Assembly (NCBI GenBank): GCA_936450465.1
Contig: OW388291.1
Location: 76,594,436 to 76,658,435 of the forward strand
DNA length: 64,000 bases
Origin: Gibbula magus
Lineage: Eukaryota; Mollusca; Gastropoda; Trochida; Trochidae
Direction: 5' to 3'
The translations under genes and the position numbers were made by a program. Under the pieces are notes generated by a model, which was not told the origin of the DNA, did not search any database, and saw only the letters and a list, made by a program, of their open reading frames with translations. Positions 47,163-58,330 of this stretch are shown piece by piece. Every line of letters starts with the position of its first letter. Position 1 is the first letter of the stretch.

Positions 47163-47713
47163 AAGTAGTTAAAGTAGTCCAGACTGGTATTTAGGTTTAT
47201 GCTCCATGCCATTTTGTTATCCATCTCCAGTTTCTTCATGGCGATCACAAATTCATAAATGTTTGGGTGATGTTTTCGCAGAATTTTCTTGAATCCATTG
47301 TGGAATCCTTCCACATTGTTAACTGAGGAGGAAATCTTGCATTACAGTCAACCGTTTCAGAAGTCATGTAGTCGTTGAAGGCAGTAATCCCTCAACATCC
47401 ATCCAAAGCCTTGCATACCACCAAACATGTCCTTCATGTCAATGACGATCTGCTGGTGCTTGCCCAAACCTGATCTTTGAATTGGCTGTTCTTGTACCAT
47501 GAGATTCTTGTCAAGTTCAAGGTTCAAGTTTGAAGTCATGCTGAGGATCTTGTTATCATCCTTCTCATAGATGATAACAATAGGTTCACCGGTGTTGGTT
47601 GTCTTGTATACATGTGGGTTAATGATTTCACTTTGTGATGCTTGCATGCCCGGAAATGTTCCTCGACAAGCTACGTAAAGTGTGTTCTTTACAGTGTCAA
47701 ATGTTAGCATGCC
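47163..47713 (-). pseudogene. Mutator-like transposase remnant (C-terminal)
   Basis: The minus-strand frame 47710-47357 (117 aa, MLTFDTVKNTLYVACRG...) is followed, with frame changes, by CNARFPPQLTMW and then NNVEGFHNGFKKIL, KHHPNIYEFV around 47320-47190. The pattern ARFPP-x-W followed by NN-VEG-HN-F and HPNIY-F is characteristic of the C-terminal part of invertebrate MULE-type transposases. The catalytic DDE core is not visible here. The match is by motif memory only and the first frame itself is not recognised. Confidence 0.5.
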
Positions 47714-48464
47714 GGCAATGAGTTACCAGACTTTAGGTGTGTTTTTCGCCTTAAAAACAACAAAAGCATATGTGTCAAAAGAAGTGGAACTTTAATACAT
47801 AAGGATTAAGCAAACAAATAAGTGTCATATGAATAATGCCAACATGCGTGGCAGATAAAAGACACTTACCAGTAATGAATTAATTATTTTATGAGATTAT
47901 GCGAAATAAATGATAATATAGAATAAATAGATAAATAATATTATTGTAAAATAGTTTGCAATGAAAGTTGAAATTGAGTTTCGCGAGATTGGTGGAACTA
48001 AACCAAGGAAGTCCCATTCTCGCGAGATTATAGAATACAGCAACGCACGTAAAATCTTGCGATATCAGAAGTAGTTTGAATTAAAGTTCAAGAGATATGC
48101 GAAGTAAATAATAATATAAAATAGATAGAATGAAATGATTGTAAAATATTTGATATATTGTGCGAGAAAATGCGTATACACGAAAACAATAGTGGAATAA
48201 AAGAAAACAATTAAATGTGAAATGATATGACAAAGATTTGGTACCCATGGTGGTAAATACATACATAATTTCAAAGAATGAGAACAATGAAACCATAGGA
48301 ATGTAAAACATTATAGTTATGAAGGATAATTATGCATTGTGAAATGAATGAGTATTTACACATGATTGTCTGACAAGCCAAACTACACTCAACATTATTG
48401 AGTAAAAGATATCACGATATCAGACGAGGAATATGGTCATCGACTTCTCTGAAAACGTACAAAT

Positions 48465-48989
48465 GATTTTCTGTTCCTGGATTCCTTGATCTTTCTTGCC
48501 GCTGTGACTTAAGATTTCCATATCCTCTTCTCGTCATCACTGTCATCTCCTGATTCGTATGTTAGATACTCTTCCATTGTCCAAGCGAAGTCTGATGAAT
48601 CAGCCAAAAGTATGTGTATGTCTGATATTAACAGTCTCAGTACCTTCAAGGGACTGCTCAGCATTGTCAATCTTCCCTTTTTTCAACTTCTCCACTGCAT
48701 CCTTCATCAAAGAGCACACCTTCTCATTGTAGAGGTACTGGTCCTCGTGTGCTTTCTTCTTGAATTTCTTCGGAGCATCCTTCTTCAGCTTGTGGATTTC
48801 TTTCATCTGTTGTTCAGCCAGAGTCGAGTTTGCTTGTTCAAGATCTTCTTTAATATTCTTCATGTCTGTTGTTAGAAGATCCCGAAAGCTGTTCAGCATT
48901 CTGTCATTACTCTCCTTAAGTTGGCTCATGAATACCACACGATCTCGAGTTGTTTCATTTGGTGTAGTTTCAGGTGATGTATGTGACAT
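48465..48989 (-). pseudogene. Retroelement gag-type ORF fragment (DIRS/Ngaro-like)
   Basis: 129-aa frame from 48989. It has a coiled-coil-like segment (MKNIKEDLEQANSTLAEQQMKEI), then KKFKKKAHEDQYLYNEKV and VEKLKKGK. After a frame break the region 48605-48475 reads LADSSDFAWTMEEY, SGDDSDDEKRI, AARKIKESR. The order F-K-K-K-x-H/N-x-x-Q-x-x-x-N, then LAD-S-W-x-EEY, then DDSDDEKRI is known from the first ORF of tyrosine-recombinase retrotransposons in marine invertebrates. Frame loss and a stop after W-K-S make it inactive. No recombinase or reverse transcriptase was found nearby. Confidence 0.55.
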
Positions 48990-49204
48990 GTTTGCATGGT
49001 AAAGTCTTGTAGCTGCCTAGGACGACAAGCCAGAAAATGTTCCCAATACCAATGTACTCCTTTGAAAATCTCATGTATTCCAGGGCTGATACCTGACCTC
49101 AACCAACCGGTAACTCTTATTTCCATATGGCCTTATGGATGGCTGCAGATCGCGTACACAAATGTGGTCTTCGTGTAGGCAGCATTGTGAGTTGGTAGTG
49201 AACC

Positions 49205-49290
49205 ATATGATACTGCCGAACGTAAAATTTTTAATCCCCATTGGCCAAGGAGTCTGCACACAACTTTTCAGCTCTCTAGACCTTATTATT
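49205..49290 (+). repeat. Fragment of the 145-bp repeat unit
   Basis: CCCCATTGGCCAAGGAGTC, TGCACACAACTTTTCAGCTC match the tandem unit at 34.1-34.7 kb. A stray half-unit. Confidence 0.7.
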
Positions 49291-49441
49291 TCGAATTACA
49301 AACATGATTCCCATGACTTAACCGAACAATGTACACTCATAGTTTAACTTGATTTTCTGAAGAAGAGAGAAGGGTGTTTTACAATTGGTAACATTATTTT
49401 TCAAATACATTTCATTGACTTCCTACAACCCCTTTAACACA

Positions 49442-51791
49442 TTAATTGCGACACTTGTGACAAAGGAGGTCTGCAGCTAATTCTTGCTCTGTTATAGTGA
49501 ATGGTAGACACACAATATATATCCAGCCTTTGCATTGGCGCACATTCTCTCTCTCCATTGCTGGTGTTCTCTTCTTATACATGGAGCACACATTTAGTTG
49601 CTGTTTCTTTTTTGGTTGCTGGTTCTGCATTTTTAATTTCCTTATTTCCATTTTGCGTTCTTTTTCTTTTTTTTCCTTAATTTCCAATTGCTGCCCTTTT
49701 GAGGTGATGACCTCGTCGCTTGCATGAACACGACATGATGTACCGGTAATCAATTTTCTTGAATTTGTATCTGTTGTCGTGGTCAATTTCGGCAAAAACA
49801 TGTCATTAACAGCCATGTTCCATGACGATGAAGTCAGACTCGGTGTTGTGTCGCCACCTGCTGCGAGAGAGTTTAGAATTGCGGCTGCATCTAAGTCGGC
49901 ACCTGGGGTGTTGTCACAGACAAGAGAGTCGTGAGGGACAGCAAGAGAGTCGTTAGATTCAACCAAAGCGTCTATAGAGACGGCAAGAGGGTTTTCAGTG
50001 AGTAAGAGAGAGTTTAGTTGAGGGTAGAGGCTCAAGTTGAGAGAGACAGCTGAGTGAACATCAGCAAAGACAACAGAGATGGAAGCGACAGCAAGAGGAG
50101 CAGCAGCGACAAGAGTGACGGCAGGAGTGGAAGACACAGCAGAACTGGTAGGGTCCGAGCATGGTCTATAGCTGGTCGACAGCATCCTTGTCACAAGGGT
50201 AAATTCTGCAGGCTCTCAATCCATTTAGGATGTTGGATGGGGTGAAAGCAGCGTTAAATGACGTCTTGAAGATGCTGGGCCACGAACCCTTATTTATTGT
50301 TTGCCCTGGATGGTCAGCCATGAAGGTTGAAGTCATTTGGTTATAGTTGCTCTTTAAAGGTAGTGTGTAGAGTGTGGTGGGAATGTGACAAGTGTCAAGT
50401 GCAGCCTCGATGAGACCAATGGTCTCATGCCTGCAGTGGCTATCAAGGAGTAGAAGTTGTGGCCTCTCTTCTCCAATAGCCGGTAGGAAGACTTTGGTGA
50501 ACCATTCCTGGGCCAGAACGCCTTCGATCCAGGCCTTGGACTGGTAAGTCCAAAAGGCATCCTCAGGACCATTGGCAGTGTCCCAAGCATTGAGGGACTT
50601 CTTTGTCTTCCCCCTGACAATCACCATGGGGGGAAGAGCTTCCCCTTGAACATTCGCTCAGCATACTATTGTTATTGACTCTCTTGAGTTACTTGTACGC
50701 CCGGGTACAGACTTGCTGCCTCTCTTGGCGATTACGGCACTTGGTGTGTGTTCCATTATTATCCAACTTTCGTCTAAATTCCAGATCTGTTTTGGCTTTT
50801 CTTTAATTTCTAATGTAGTGAGTGTTTCAGATAACGTGTTAAAATATTCTTCAACTACTGGTCTGTTCATCATTCTGACCCTACTAGCTTTTCGGGACGT
50901 CTAATGGACAGTTCAGGGTGTCGCCTCTGAAATCCACCCCACCAATCTGTACCGGGACACCATTCTGGAAAGGAGTTTGAATTTTAAGTTTTTTGACGAT
51001 TCGTCCTGTTTTGACAAGCAGCTGTTTTCTTGATATCCCGAACCCCATGGAAGCGGCCTGAGTTATGTTGTCAACAAATTCATTTTCCACCTTACCTTCC
51101 ACCGGTATTGCAGTGGGTCGACCGATTGTGGCTTCAGACTCCTACCTTCCCTTAACATGATCTAACATGTAGACTTTGGAATACCAAAAAGAGATGAAAC
51201 TTTATTGTAGCTGTTTCCACTTTTAATCATGCTTACAGCCTCTTCAAGTTTCTCCGGATCATGGTTTTGGCAAACGCCTTTTTTAGGAACCCTGTGTCCT
51301 GGCAGGCTGAGGAGGTGGGCCACCGGAACACTGTGTCCTGGCAGGCTGAGGAGTTGGGCCACCGGAACACTGTGTCCTGGCAGGCTGAGGAGTTGGGCCA
51401 CCGGAACACTGTGTCCTGGCAGGCTGAGGAGGTGGGCCACCGGAACACTGTGTCCTGGCAGGCTGAGGAGTTGGGCCACCGGAACACTGTGTCCTGGCAG
51501 GCTGAGGAGTTGGGCCACCGGAACACTGTGTCCTGGCAGGCTGAGGAGTTGGGCAACCGGAACACTGTGTCCTGGCAGGCTGAGGAGTTGGGCCACCGGA
51601 ACACTGTGTCCTGGCAGGCTGAGGAGTTGGGCCACCGGAACACTGTGTCCTGGCAGGCTGAGGAGTTGGGCCACCGGAACACTGTGTCCTGGCAGGCTGA
51701 GGAGTTGGGCCACTGGAACACTGTGTCCTGGCAGGCTGAGGAGTTGGGCCACCGGAACACTTGGCACTGGTTGATGGTTCAGCAAGCTCAT
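49442..51791 (-). pseudogene. Degenerate pogo/Tigger-family transposase
   Basis: Read 51791 to 49442 on the minus strand: a psq-type helix-turn-helix (EKLEEAVSMIKSGNSYNKVS, SLFGIPKST, about 51240-51165); GRPTAIP; a CENP-B-type DNA-binding part (GFGISRKQLLVKTG, TPFQNGVP, then after a -1 shift DWWGGFQRRHPELSIRRPEKL); the first catalytic Asp in IWNLDESW; the second in LLLLDSHCRH; then LPLKSNYNQMTSTF, where NYNQ stands in place of the usual NxTH/Q-like turn; and a C-terminal Cys-rich tail (CSMYKKRTP, CLPFTITEQELAADLLCHKC). Damage: a frame break after GIPKST, a TAG in the linker, a frameshift near 50960, another near 50877, and a TGA near 50645. A 39-bp array sits at the N-terminal end. Inactive, domestication unlikely. 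Confidence 0.8.
51290..51759. repeat. 39-bp minisatellite, 12 copies, open in several frames
   Basis: Unit CTGTGTCCTGGCAGGCTGAG plus GAGTTGGGCCACCGGAACA, starting at 51292 and repeating exactly every 39 bp to 51721. Copies differ by only one or two bases, so the array is young. Because 39 is a multiple of three and the unit lacks stops in at least four frames, frames of 175-209 aa are open on both strands. On the minus strand one frame (repeating VAQLLSLPGHSVP) is fused to the pogo helix-turn-helix. Confidence 0.95.
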
Positions 51792-52001
51792 CTAATAAAG
51801 AAATGAGTCAATGATTGGAAGAGAATATTTACCATAATCATATGACTAAATCATACGTAATTATTACACAATCTTCCTTAAAGAAACAACCAATTATTTA
51901 CTTGATGCACTGATATTGTTGAGCATATCCTAATAATATTATGTCTATTCTTTGTAATTCATATATACAGTTTACCGGGGTACTTCAGATGAAAAACACA
52001 C

Positions 52002-54298
52002 CAGCTTTTGTGGAGGCAGTCATGATTTCCATTGCTCGTACTTTTTCTCTTGGTGTCATTGACCGAGGAGTTAGTCTAGCCAAAGTAAAGAGATCATCAT
52101 CTGTGATGATGCCCTGGTTGTATGCATCAAATGAATTCTTTGAGGTTTCATCAAAGATCGCTGACATACCGATAGTAATGCCTGTTGGGTTTCTTGCTTG
52201 ATGGAATATATCCTCGAGAAGGCCCATTCCAGTCAACACCTCCAAAGATTTGGTACAATCTGCAATTTAGGTATGTATGTACAATCATTACAATGCATAA
52301 GAATTAATACAAGTCATTTGCCGGTAACTCAATGAACTCAAGAAGATAAAAAAAAACTATAATTAACAAAAGGATTAATACATTATTAAATATTATGATG
52401 ATTATTTCATTAAAAGAAATTCGGAAAATAACCAAAAAACAAAAAATATTCAAAAACATTACTATTAACATATTACAGCAATCAGAATAAAAATCTATCA
52501 CAGGGCTGGCATGAACTAATTAATATTGACCACTTACATAACATACTCTTATATATAAAAGTACAGTTGAACGAAAAATGTGCTAGAAACTCTACAAATA
52601 TAACTATGATAAATATATATATATATGCTGCCACCACCAAAAAGATCAATAAATGCCATCAGGTTGAAAAATAAAAGCTTCAAACGTAGAGTAAGAAATA
52701 TTATTGATTAACATTTAAACACAACAGATTTAACATTTAAATTATCTCACAAAATCATGTGTATTGATTTTAGTGTTATTAATACAATACTTGTAATAAA
52801 ACATGATCACATGCTTTTTAATAATCTTAGAAGAATGAGATCATTCAATACTAGGTCATTAAGCCTTCTTTTGGGTTTTATTTATATACAAGACTTATCA
52901 CTATACTAGTATACCATGGTTTTGATGAGCATTTAAAATCCAATGCAAATCATTTTAGTGAAAGTATTATTGAAAATGTGTCCTGTTCTTGAAATATAAA
53001 TCTATAAAAATTCTCGAAATAGCGATAAAAAGCAGAGATGAAAGGCAGGGTGTTCAGAAAAAGCGCAGTGAAGGACAGAAAAGGGTTTCACCCTTCTTAA
53101 CTACCTAAGGAAAACACTAACCACCAAAAGAAAAAGAATATTCTAGAAAATGAAATAATTGAAGTAGCTATAGATGTTTATTTATAATACAAGAAGGTAT
53201 TAAAGCGACAACTCAAGAGTTAAAGAGTAAAGAAGTGAAAGGCTAAATTTCCAGTTAATACTTACCACAAATACCTTCAAAAGGGCAGAATATTAATTTT
53301 TTTTACTAAAAACAGATTCAACTGTCAGATGTAGCAAAATGGTTTTTTTCTGGAATAATATTAGTGTTATATAAGTGTTAGGCCTAAACTTTTACATTTT
53401 TTTAACATCTGCACAGACTCTAAAAAAACAGTCCATGACATCTGTCAGAAAGACAAGAAAGTCGGATATGGTAAAATATTCTGACAATCTTCAGCCAAAG
53501 AATTTGTTTTTTTATTCCGTAAAACAATATTATAAGGGTGCAATAATATGTGATCACATCATATTTTATTACAATAATAAGATAATCTATCAGAGAAAAG
53601 TGAATGATTACACCATAATTATCAATGCACTTCAATTATAATAATGACTATATATATCTTAAACTTAACACATTACATATTTTGGTTAACGTTTATCCTG
53701 GCAAATTCATGCCTTTATCACCTCTTACAAGGTCTACTGCACACAACAACAAAAATATATTTGTAAAAAAAATTTTTATTATTTCTTACCAAGGCTTCTT
53801 TGACTGGTAGCTATCTGAAACTTTCCAATGCTATTTATGGTGGCAAACAAGACATCGGAAAAATTTCCATCTGAAAAATACAAAGTAAGAATCTCAGGGC
53901 CTAGAAAAGAAGGTTCCGAAGAGAAAATACAATATATCCACTGTCTTCAAATTGAAGTCTGCAATTTTCCAAACATCTGCAATAATATTCATAATCATAT
54001 TTACATAGACAGAGACATGGTTTCAATTTACATTTTTCTGTGTGATGTATGTGGATTATTATTTTTTATTACAGTATAAAACATGATTCGAACATAGTCA
54101 TGAATCTATTGGTTGTGGTTCCCGCGTGGCAATGAACCATTCAGATTAAGTTCTTAAATGATATAACAGGCCTATCATCATAGAAAATCAATATATGGTG
54201 TTGATTACCTTCCTGGCAACGATCTCGGATGTGACCCAAATCGTGTATGTCATGTCCATCTTCGAAATTGTTAATTGCTTCATAGTCAGGGTTTGCTG
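52002..54298 (-). CDS. Unrecognised gene, three linked phase-1 exons (partial)
   Basis: Exons inferred from acceptors, donors and frame: 54298-54209 (CAG acceptor, G|GTAATC donor), 53870-53790 (TTTTTCAG, G|GTAAGA), 52259-52002 (AAATTGCAG, G|GTGTGT). Every exon starts and ends in phase 1, so lengths 90, 81 and 258 are all multiples of three and splice to an open frame of 143 codons: NPDYEAINNFEDGHDIHDLG, then DGNFSDVLFATINSIGKF, then LTGMGLLEDIFHQARNPTG, IFDETSKNSFDAYNQGIITD, EKVRAMEIMTASTKAG. The third exon has a faint likeness to plectin-type repeats (acidic turn, then a DAYxxGII-like segment), not enough for a call. The 5' end is unclear: an ATG in strong context (ACAAAATGGCG, about 54308) opens a different frame. 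The next exon downstream was not found; the pogo element lies in that direction. Confidence 0.5.
52260..53789. other. AT-rich intron, no other gene seen
   Basis: Intron between the second and third exon of the unrecognised gene. Long AT-rich tracts; no transposase or RNA gene identified. Confidence 0.4.
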
Positions 54299-54419
54299 CT
54301 GGGACGCCATTTTGTTTGAGGAGACCGCGCTACTCTTCTACTGGCTGAGTGGAAGAGCTCGAAGATATTCCGAGAAGAGAAGAGCGCGAATCGAACAGTC
54401 AGAAGAGCGGTCTTCCGCT

Positions 54420-55008
54420 TCCGGAATACCCAATCGCACGCGCCTCAGGAAGCAAGTGGAATCCCCGATGGAGATCTCGTTGATGTGGGGCAGCCGGGAA
54501 GGTGATGTCAGGGAGTCCCTACACAAGGCGTTGATCGTCCTGTGGAGCAGGACACTCCATGCAGGTCTCCCATTTCCAAAAGGAAACCACCCTTGCTGAG
54601 GTAGCAAAGGGTGAGGAGAACCTGCATCTCCAGGGACAGGGCGTGCGAACGCTGGGTGGGGTGCTCCACTGCATCCCTCACCATGTCAACCAGGCTAAAA
54701 ATAGCCGCCCTCGGCATCCTGTACCGAGAGATCAAATCGGTGTCGCATAGACAGTCCATCTGTGAGGTACGATCACGGAAGATGCTGTCTCTTTCAAGGT
54801 GGAACACCTTGTCTTCTCCATCGAAGTCGGTGCACAACATGTATGACACCATATTTACGACGATCTCATACTCACCTTAATTTTTTAATCTTAGTTACGA
54901 TCACCTTAGTGTAAGGGTGCTTTGTGAAAGTGGGTGTCGCCCTTAGCGTAGGGCTAAGGGGGAAGGAACGATCACCTTAGGCTAAGGGGGCTCTGTGCAA
55001 GTGGGCCC
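54420..55008 (-). pseudogene. PIF/Harbinger transposase fragment with 5' terminal end
   Basis: The minus-strand element begins GGGCCCACTTGCACAGAGCC (55008), followed by CTTAGCCTAAGGTGATCG, a Harbinger-like terminus. The 115-aa frame from 54852 contains FRDRTSQMDCL, DTDLISRYRMPRAAIFSLVD, QVLLTLCYLSKGGFLLEMGD and LHGVSCST. These belong to the N-terminal region of HARBI1-type transposases. After a frame break it continues LHRTINALCRD to about 54500 and then decays. The DDE catalytic part is missing. It sits just upstream of the first inferred exon of the neighbouring gene. Confidence 0.75.
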
Positions 55009-55548
55009 TGATGTCGGACTTAGGGATGGTCGCTCTTGTTTGGAACGGCTAGATATATAATTGTTTATATCCATAAATGGCACATTGTGTTTTTCCCTAA
55101 TGTGAATCCTAGCGTTGTCCTGCCTATTGTAGGTTCTGTTACACAAAAGGCAACAGTAGGTAATGTTCCCGTGATTGACAATAATATGTCATTGTAGGGA
55201 GTCTTGGTGAGATAAACGGGCTCCACACGTTGTGCATGTGTGTTGCTTTTGTTGTGGCATCTTTAATGTGTACATAGGTGTATGACATCATGTGTATGAC
55301 GTTTATATAGGGTAATAGTATCACTTACATTAGTGATGTGTGAGGAGAAGTTAATCACTTTTGAGATAGAAAAGTGAAAAAGTGGGTTGTAAATTCGGTG
55401 CCCAGATATGTCCACTAATCATGACTGTAACAATCAGGAGATAATAAGAGATGAAAAAAAGAAGGAATGTTTCAGCCTACGATCTTATCATTGATAAAAT
55501 GTATATAAAATGATATGAAATAAGATAAGGGAACTATGAAGATAAAGA

Positions 55549-55746
55549 TTAAAGACATGGTAAAAACATTTGATAGTTGATAGATGTGTATAGTGTCTGG
55601 ATTCTGTTGAAACTTGATTGGTTTACGCAGCCAAGATTCATAAACCTGAACATCATAGCAATTTTCTGGTAGTTGTTTCCAGATAACAGAATTGTGACTG
55701 CCAGGGCAAAGTCTCCTGAGAAGTTTTGTTTGGTTGGGAACACCAA
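55549..55746 (-). pseudogene. Kolobok-like transposase fragment
   Basis: A 65-aa frame with SGDFALAVTILLSGNNYQKI and FMNLGCVNQSSFNRIQTLY. The order of a small-residue helix, I-L-SG-N-Y/F, then a small domain ending in S-F-x-x-IQ-x-Y is found in Kolobok (T2-type) transposase proteins of marine invertebrates. Both sides are lost. Confidence 0.45.
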
Positions 55747-57425
55747 TTTCTGATGCAGTGTCTAGTTTACAGTCTTACAATATTTGATAACATAATATAC
55801 ATATTGTCATAAACACATTTAAAATACAATTTCTTCTTCTTGTTTGTATCGCCGCTGATGGCGGTGATATTGCCCAAGCGGCGTTAAACAGTAACTCTCT
55901 CTCTCACTCACTCACTCACTCACTCACTCTCACTCTTGTTTGTATTATCTATTTGAATGTAATATTTTTTCCTGTTACTTCTCCCAAGGTGAATGTTGAG
56001 CAAACAAAACTGTAACTATAAATAGAAATTAGAAGATAATATCCATCCTACCCATGACAAATATATATGCCTTTTTTATAGCTCATCAGCTGAACATGCT
56101 GAAGTACTGATAATTGTTATGTTTTCAAAACTTGCACACTCCAATCCAAGTAACATAAACATTTCTCACGTCACATTTAACAATTACAAATGCTGAAGAG
56201 CAGAATTGCCAATTCAAAATTGTAAATTGTAAAACTCAGCAACGTAAAGGTACAGAATGGTAGAAAAATGCTTGAAGCAGTGTACGTTTCTCTTCAGATC
56301 AGATTTTGCATTTCTTCTTAGGGCTGACGACAACTTAGTCATATGATTCTAAGTCGTCTTCTTACATTATTGTATTTAAAGTACAATAGAACATTTTTAA
56401 AATATCACACACAAATAATTTTTATAATGTAAATGATTACCCAAATACATCTTTTAACAGTTGGTTTCTGTCTGAGTTCTCTTTCTCTGTGTAGTTTAGT
56501 GCTTTCCTCCGACACGTGTAGGACTATCCCTGTACATTTACGTATTCTGAGGTCCGTCGAATTGGCCTCCACCCCGACTTCAGAACATTAACATTATCTG
56601 AGTCACTGTCAGACAACGAGTCACTGTGAGGAGTCATCACTTGAATCACTCGAGTCACTCGCACCATCAGACGCATCACCTGACCTAGACATAGCTCGAT
56701 CCCGTTTAGGGATTTTAAACTCTTTCCAGTCTGTTCTGCGTCTTTTTCGACTACCTGAATTCTCTTTTAATCAGGAATTATCCACAATCTTAATCTCATT
56801 GTCAATGGGAATTGCCTCTTGGCTGATAGTGAAGATTGAGGTCGCCATTTTGGCTACGATCCGGAGCCTGCACAGGCTGAGACTTTTTATGTGTGCTGCA
56901 TTCAGACAATAAGGTCTATGAACAAAAATACTACTGCAAGAGCAAGGTCACCAATGCACTTCGGTAGCTACCTTCAAACAACTAATTGGCCAAATAAAAA
57001 AACGTAAAGACAGAGAGGAGAAAAAGTTTGTGTAGCTATTTTTTAAGCCATGGAAATGAGGAGATCAACGGAAATAAAGAAAATATTGAGTTCGACCTTA
57101 TTTCAGTTTACGAAATAAAATTGCATAAGTATCAAATCAAGAAGATAACAATGGTGAAACCTTAACAATTGCTTTGACCAATACTTCAGTACCAATAAGG
57201 CAAACAAAAGAGGATAAAGATAACGGACAGTAGCACTTGTATCCAAGAAGTGATGGGATATTCTCATATGCATGTACCAGATGATACTGTGGAAGTGAGC
57301 CCGTGTGCAGTGTTCTTATAAAAGGGTTGAGCTAGGCCCCTAGCACTGAATATCCAAACACAATAAACACCAATGCAAGTATTTATTTGGAAAGTATCTT
57401 TATAGTTAAAAATGTTGTAAGCAAA
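55747..57425. other. No gene seen; SINE tail remnant
   Basis: At 55848-55930 there is GCGGTGATATTGCCCAAGCG, GCGTTAAACAGTAACTC and a (CACT)n tract, the tail of a common molluscan SINE. The rest is AT-rich with no coding likeness. Ser/Asp-rich short stretches near 56.6-56.8 kb (minus) may belong to the transposon remnant downstream. Confidence 0.45.
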
Positions 57426-58330
57426 CTAAAAACAAGTATAAACAACTACATCACAAGACCAAAGCCTTCTTCTTCTGCAGATTTGGTTGGGGAGCAATAT
57501 CTGTTTCCAACCTGAGTTTTTGGATTGGTCTGTCACCAGTTTCCTCTTTGTCCTTATGTGCTTCTTTCTGCTTGTCAAGGTACTGGTTGTACCTCTCCCT
57601 GGCCGACTTGACAGAGGTACAAAGTCCATCTGTGATATTAACATTAAGGACACCCCCAGCATCACAGATGACACAGTGGGCCACACAAGTGTTCTACTTC
57701 TGAACTTACCACTTCAATTTTTTTCTTGATACTAAATCCCCTTTCACTGATGCTGCCCATGTGACAGGACAAGCAAAATTTTGAAGAAGAAATCATCCAA
57801 CCAGTTTCCTACTAGCATGTAACCTACCATTCTTTGGGGTCCAAACATGATAATTGTCTCACCAATGAGTAGGTGAGAGGGCTCTTTTCAAAGATCTTTT
57901 TTACAACTCTCTGATCTGCATTCTGAACTCTAAAATCTGATGTTTTCAGATACTTCATTTTTTCTGAATATCCTTTTCAGTTCTTTCTCTTTCCATTTTC
58001 TTGACACTCAAGTAGTTTGTCTTGTCGAGCAGGTTTTTCAACTGCAGCTTCATCCACCTATTCAGAGGAGATGAAGCGCACTTTATGACTGACCTCACAG
58101 TTTTTGAAAGCTCACTCCCATGAAGGGAATCACTGGCACATAAGAAATCATCCAGCCTGTTTCCTACTAGCTTGTTATTGAAGGTAGTCAATGTGTGAGA
58201 TCCAATGACTGGAAACTGCTCCAGGAGTGAATCATTTTCTTACAACACATCACACTCATTGTCCTCCACAGTGATCCTGTCAAAAGATGACAGGGTAGAC
58301 AAAACCTTTCTAAAGTTTGATCTGCATTCC
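57426..58330 (-). pseudogene. Transposon-derived gene remnant (SPLxYxLVR-SCLDP family)
   Basis: Read from 58330 on the minus strand: FRKVLSTLSSFDRITVEDN, an in-frame TAA, then ENDSLLEQFPVIGSHTLTTF, then LVGNRLDDFLCASDSLHGSE, and after a stop KYLKTSDFRVQNADQRVVK, KIFEKSPLTYSLVRQLSCLD. After further stops come CVICDAGGVLNVNITDGLC, SVKSARERYNQYLDKQKEA and a Lys-rich coiled tail ending KKKALVL. The block SPL-Y-LVR-x-SCLDP and the SAR-x-Y-x-YL coiled end recur in a multicopy invertebrate protein family thought to be transposon-derived. Class not determined. Several stops make it a pseudogene. Confidence 0.5.

Noticed and set aside
48612..49347. Plus-strand frames of 60-87 aa
   Set aside because: Shadows of the retroelement ORF on the minus strand or of the 145-bp repeat fragment.
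50166..50627. Domesticated pogo-derived host gene
   Set aside because: The catalytic fragment keeps good similarity, but the same gene has at least two frameshifts and two stops upstream and no sign of rescue by splicing.
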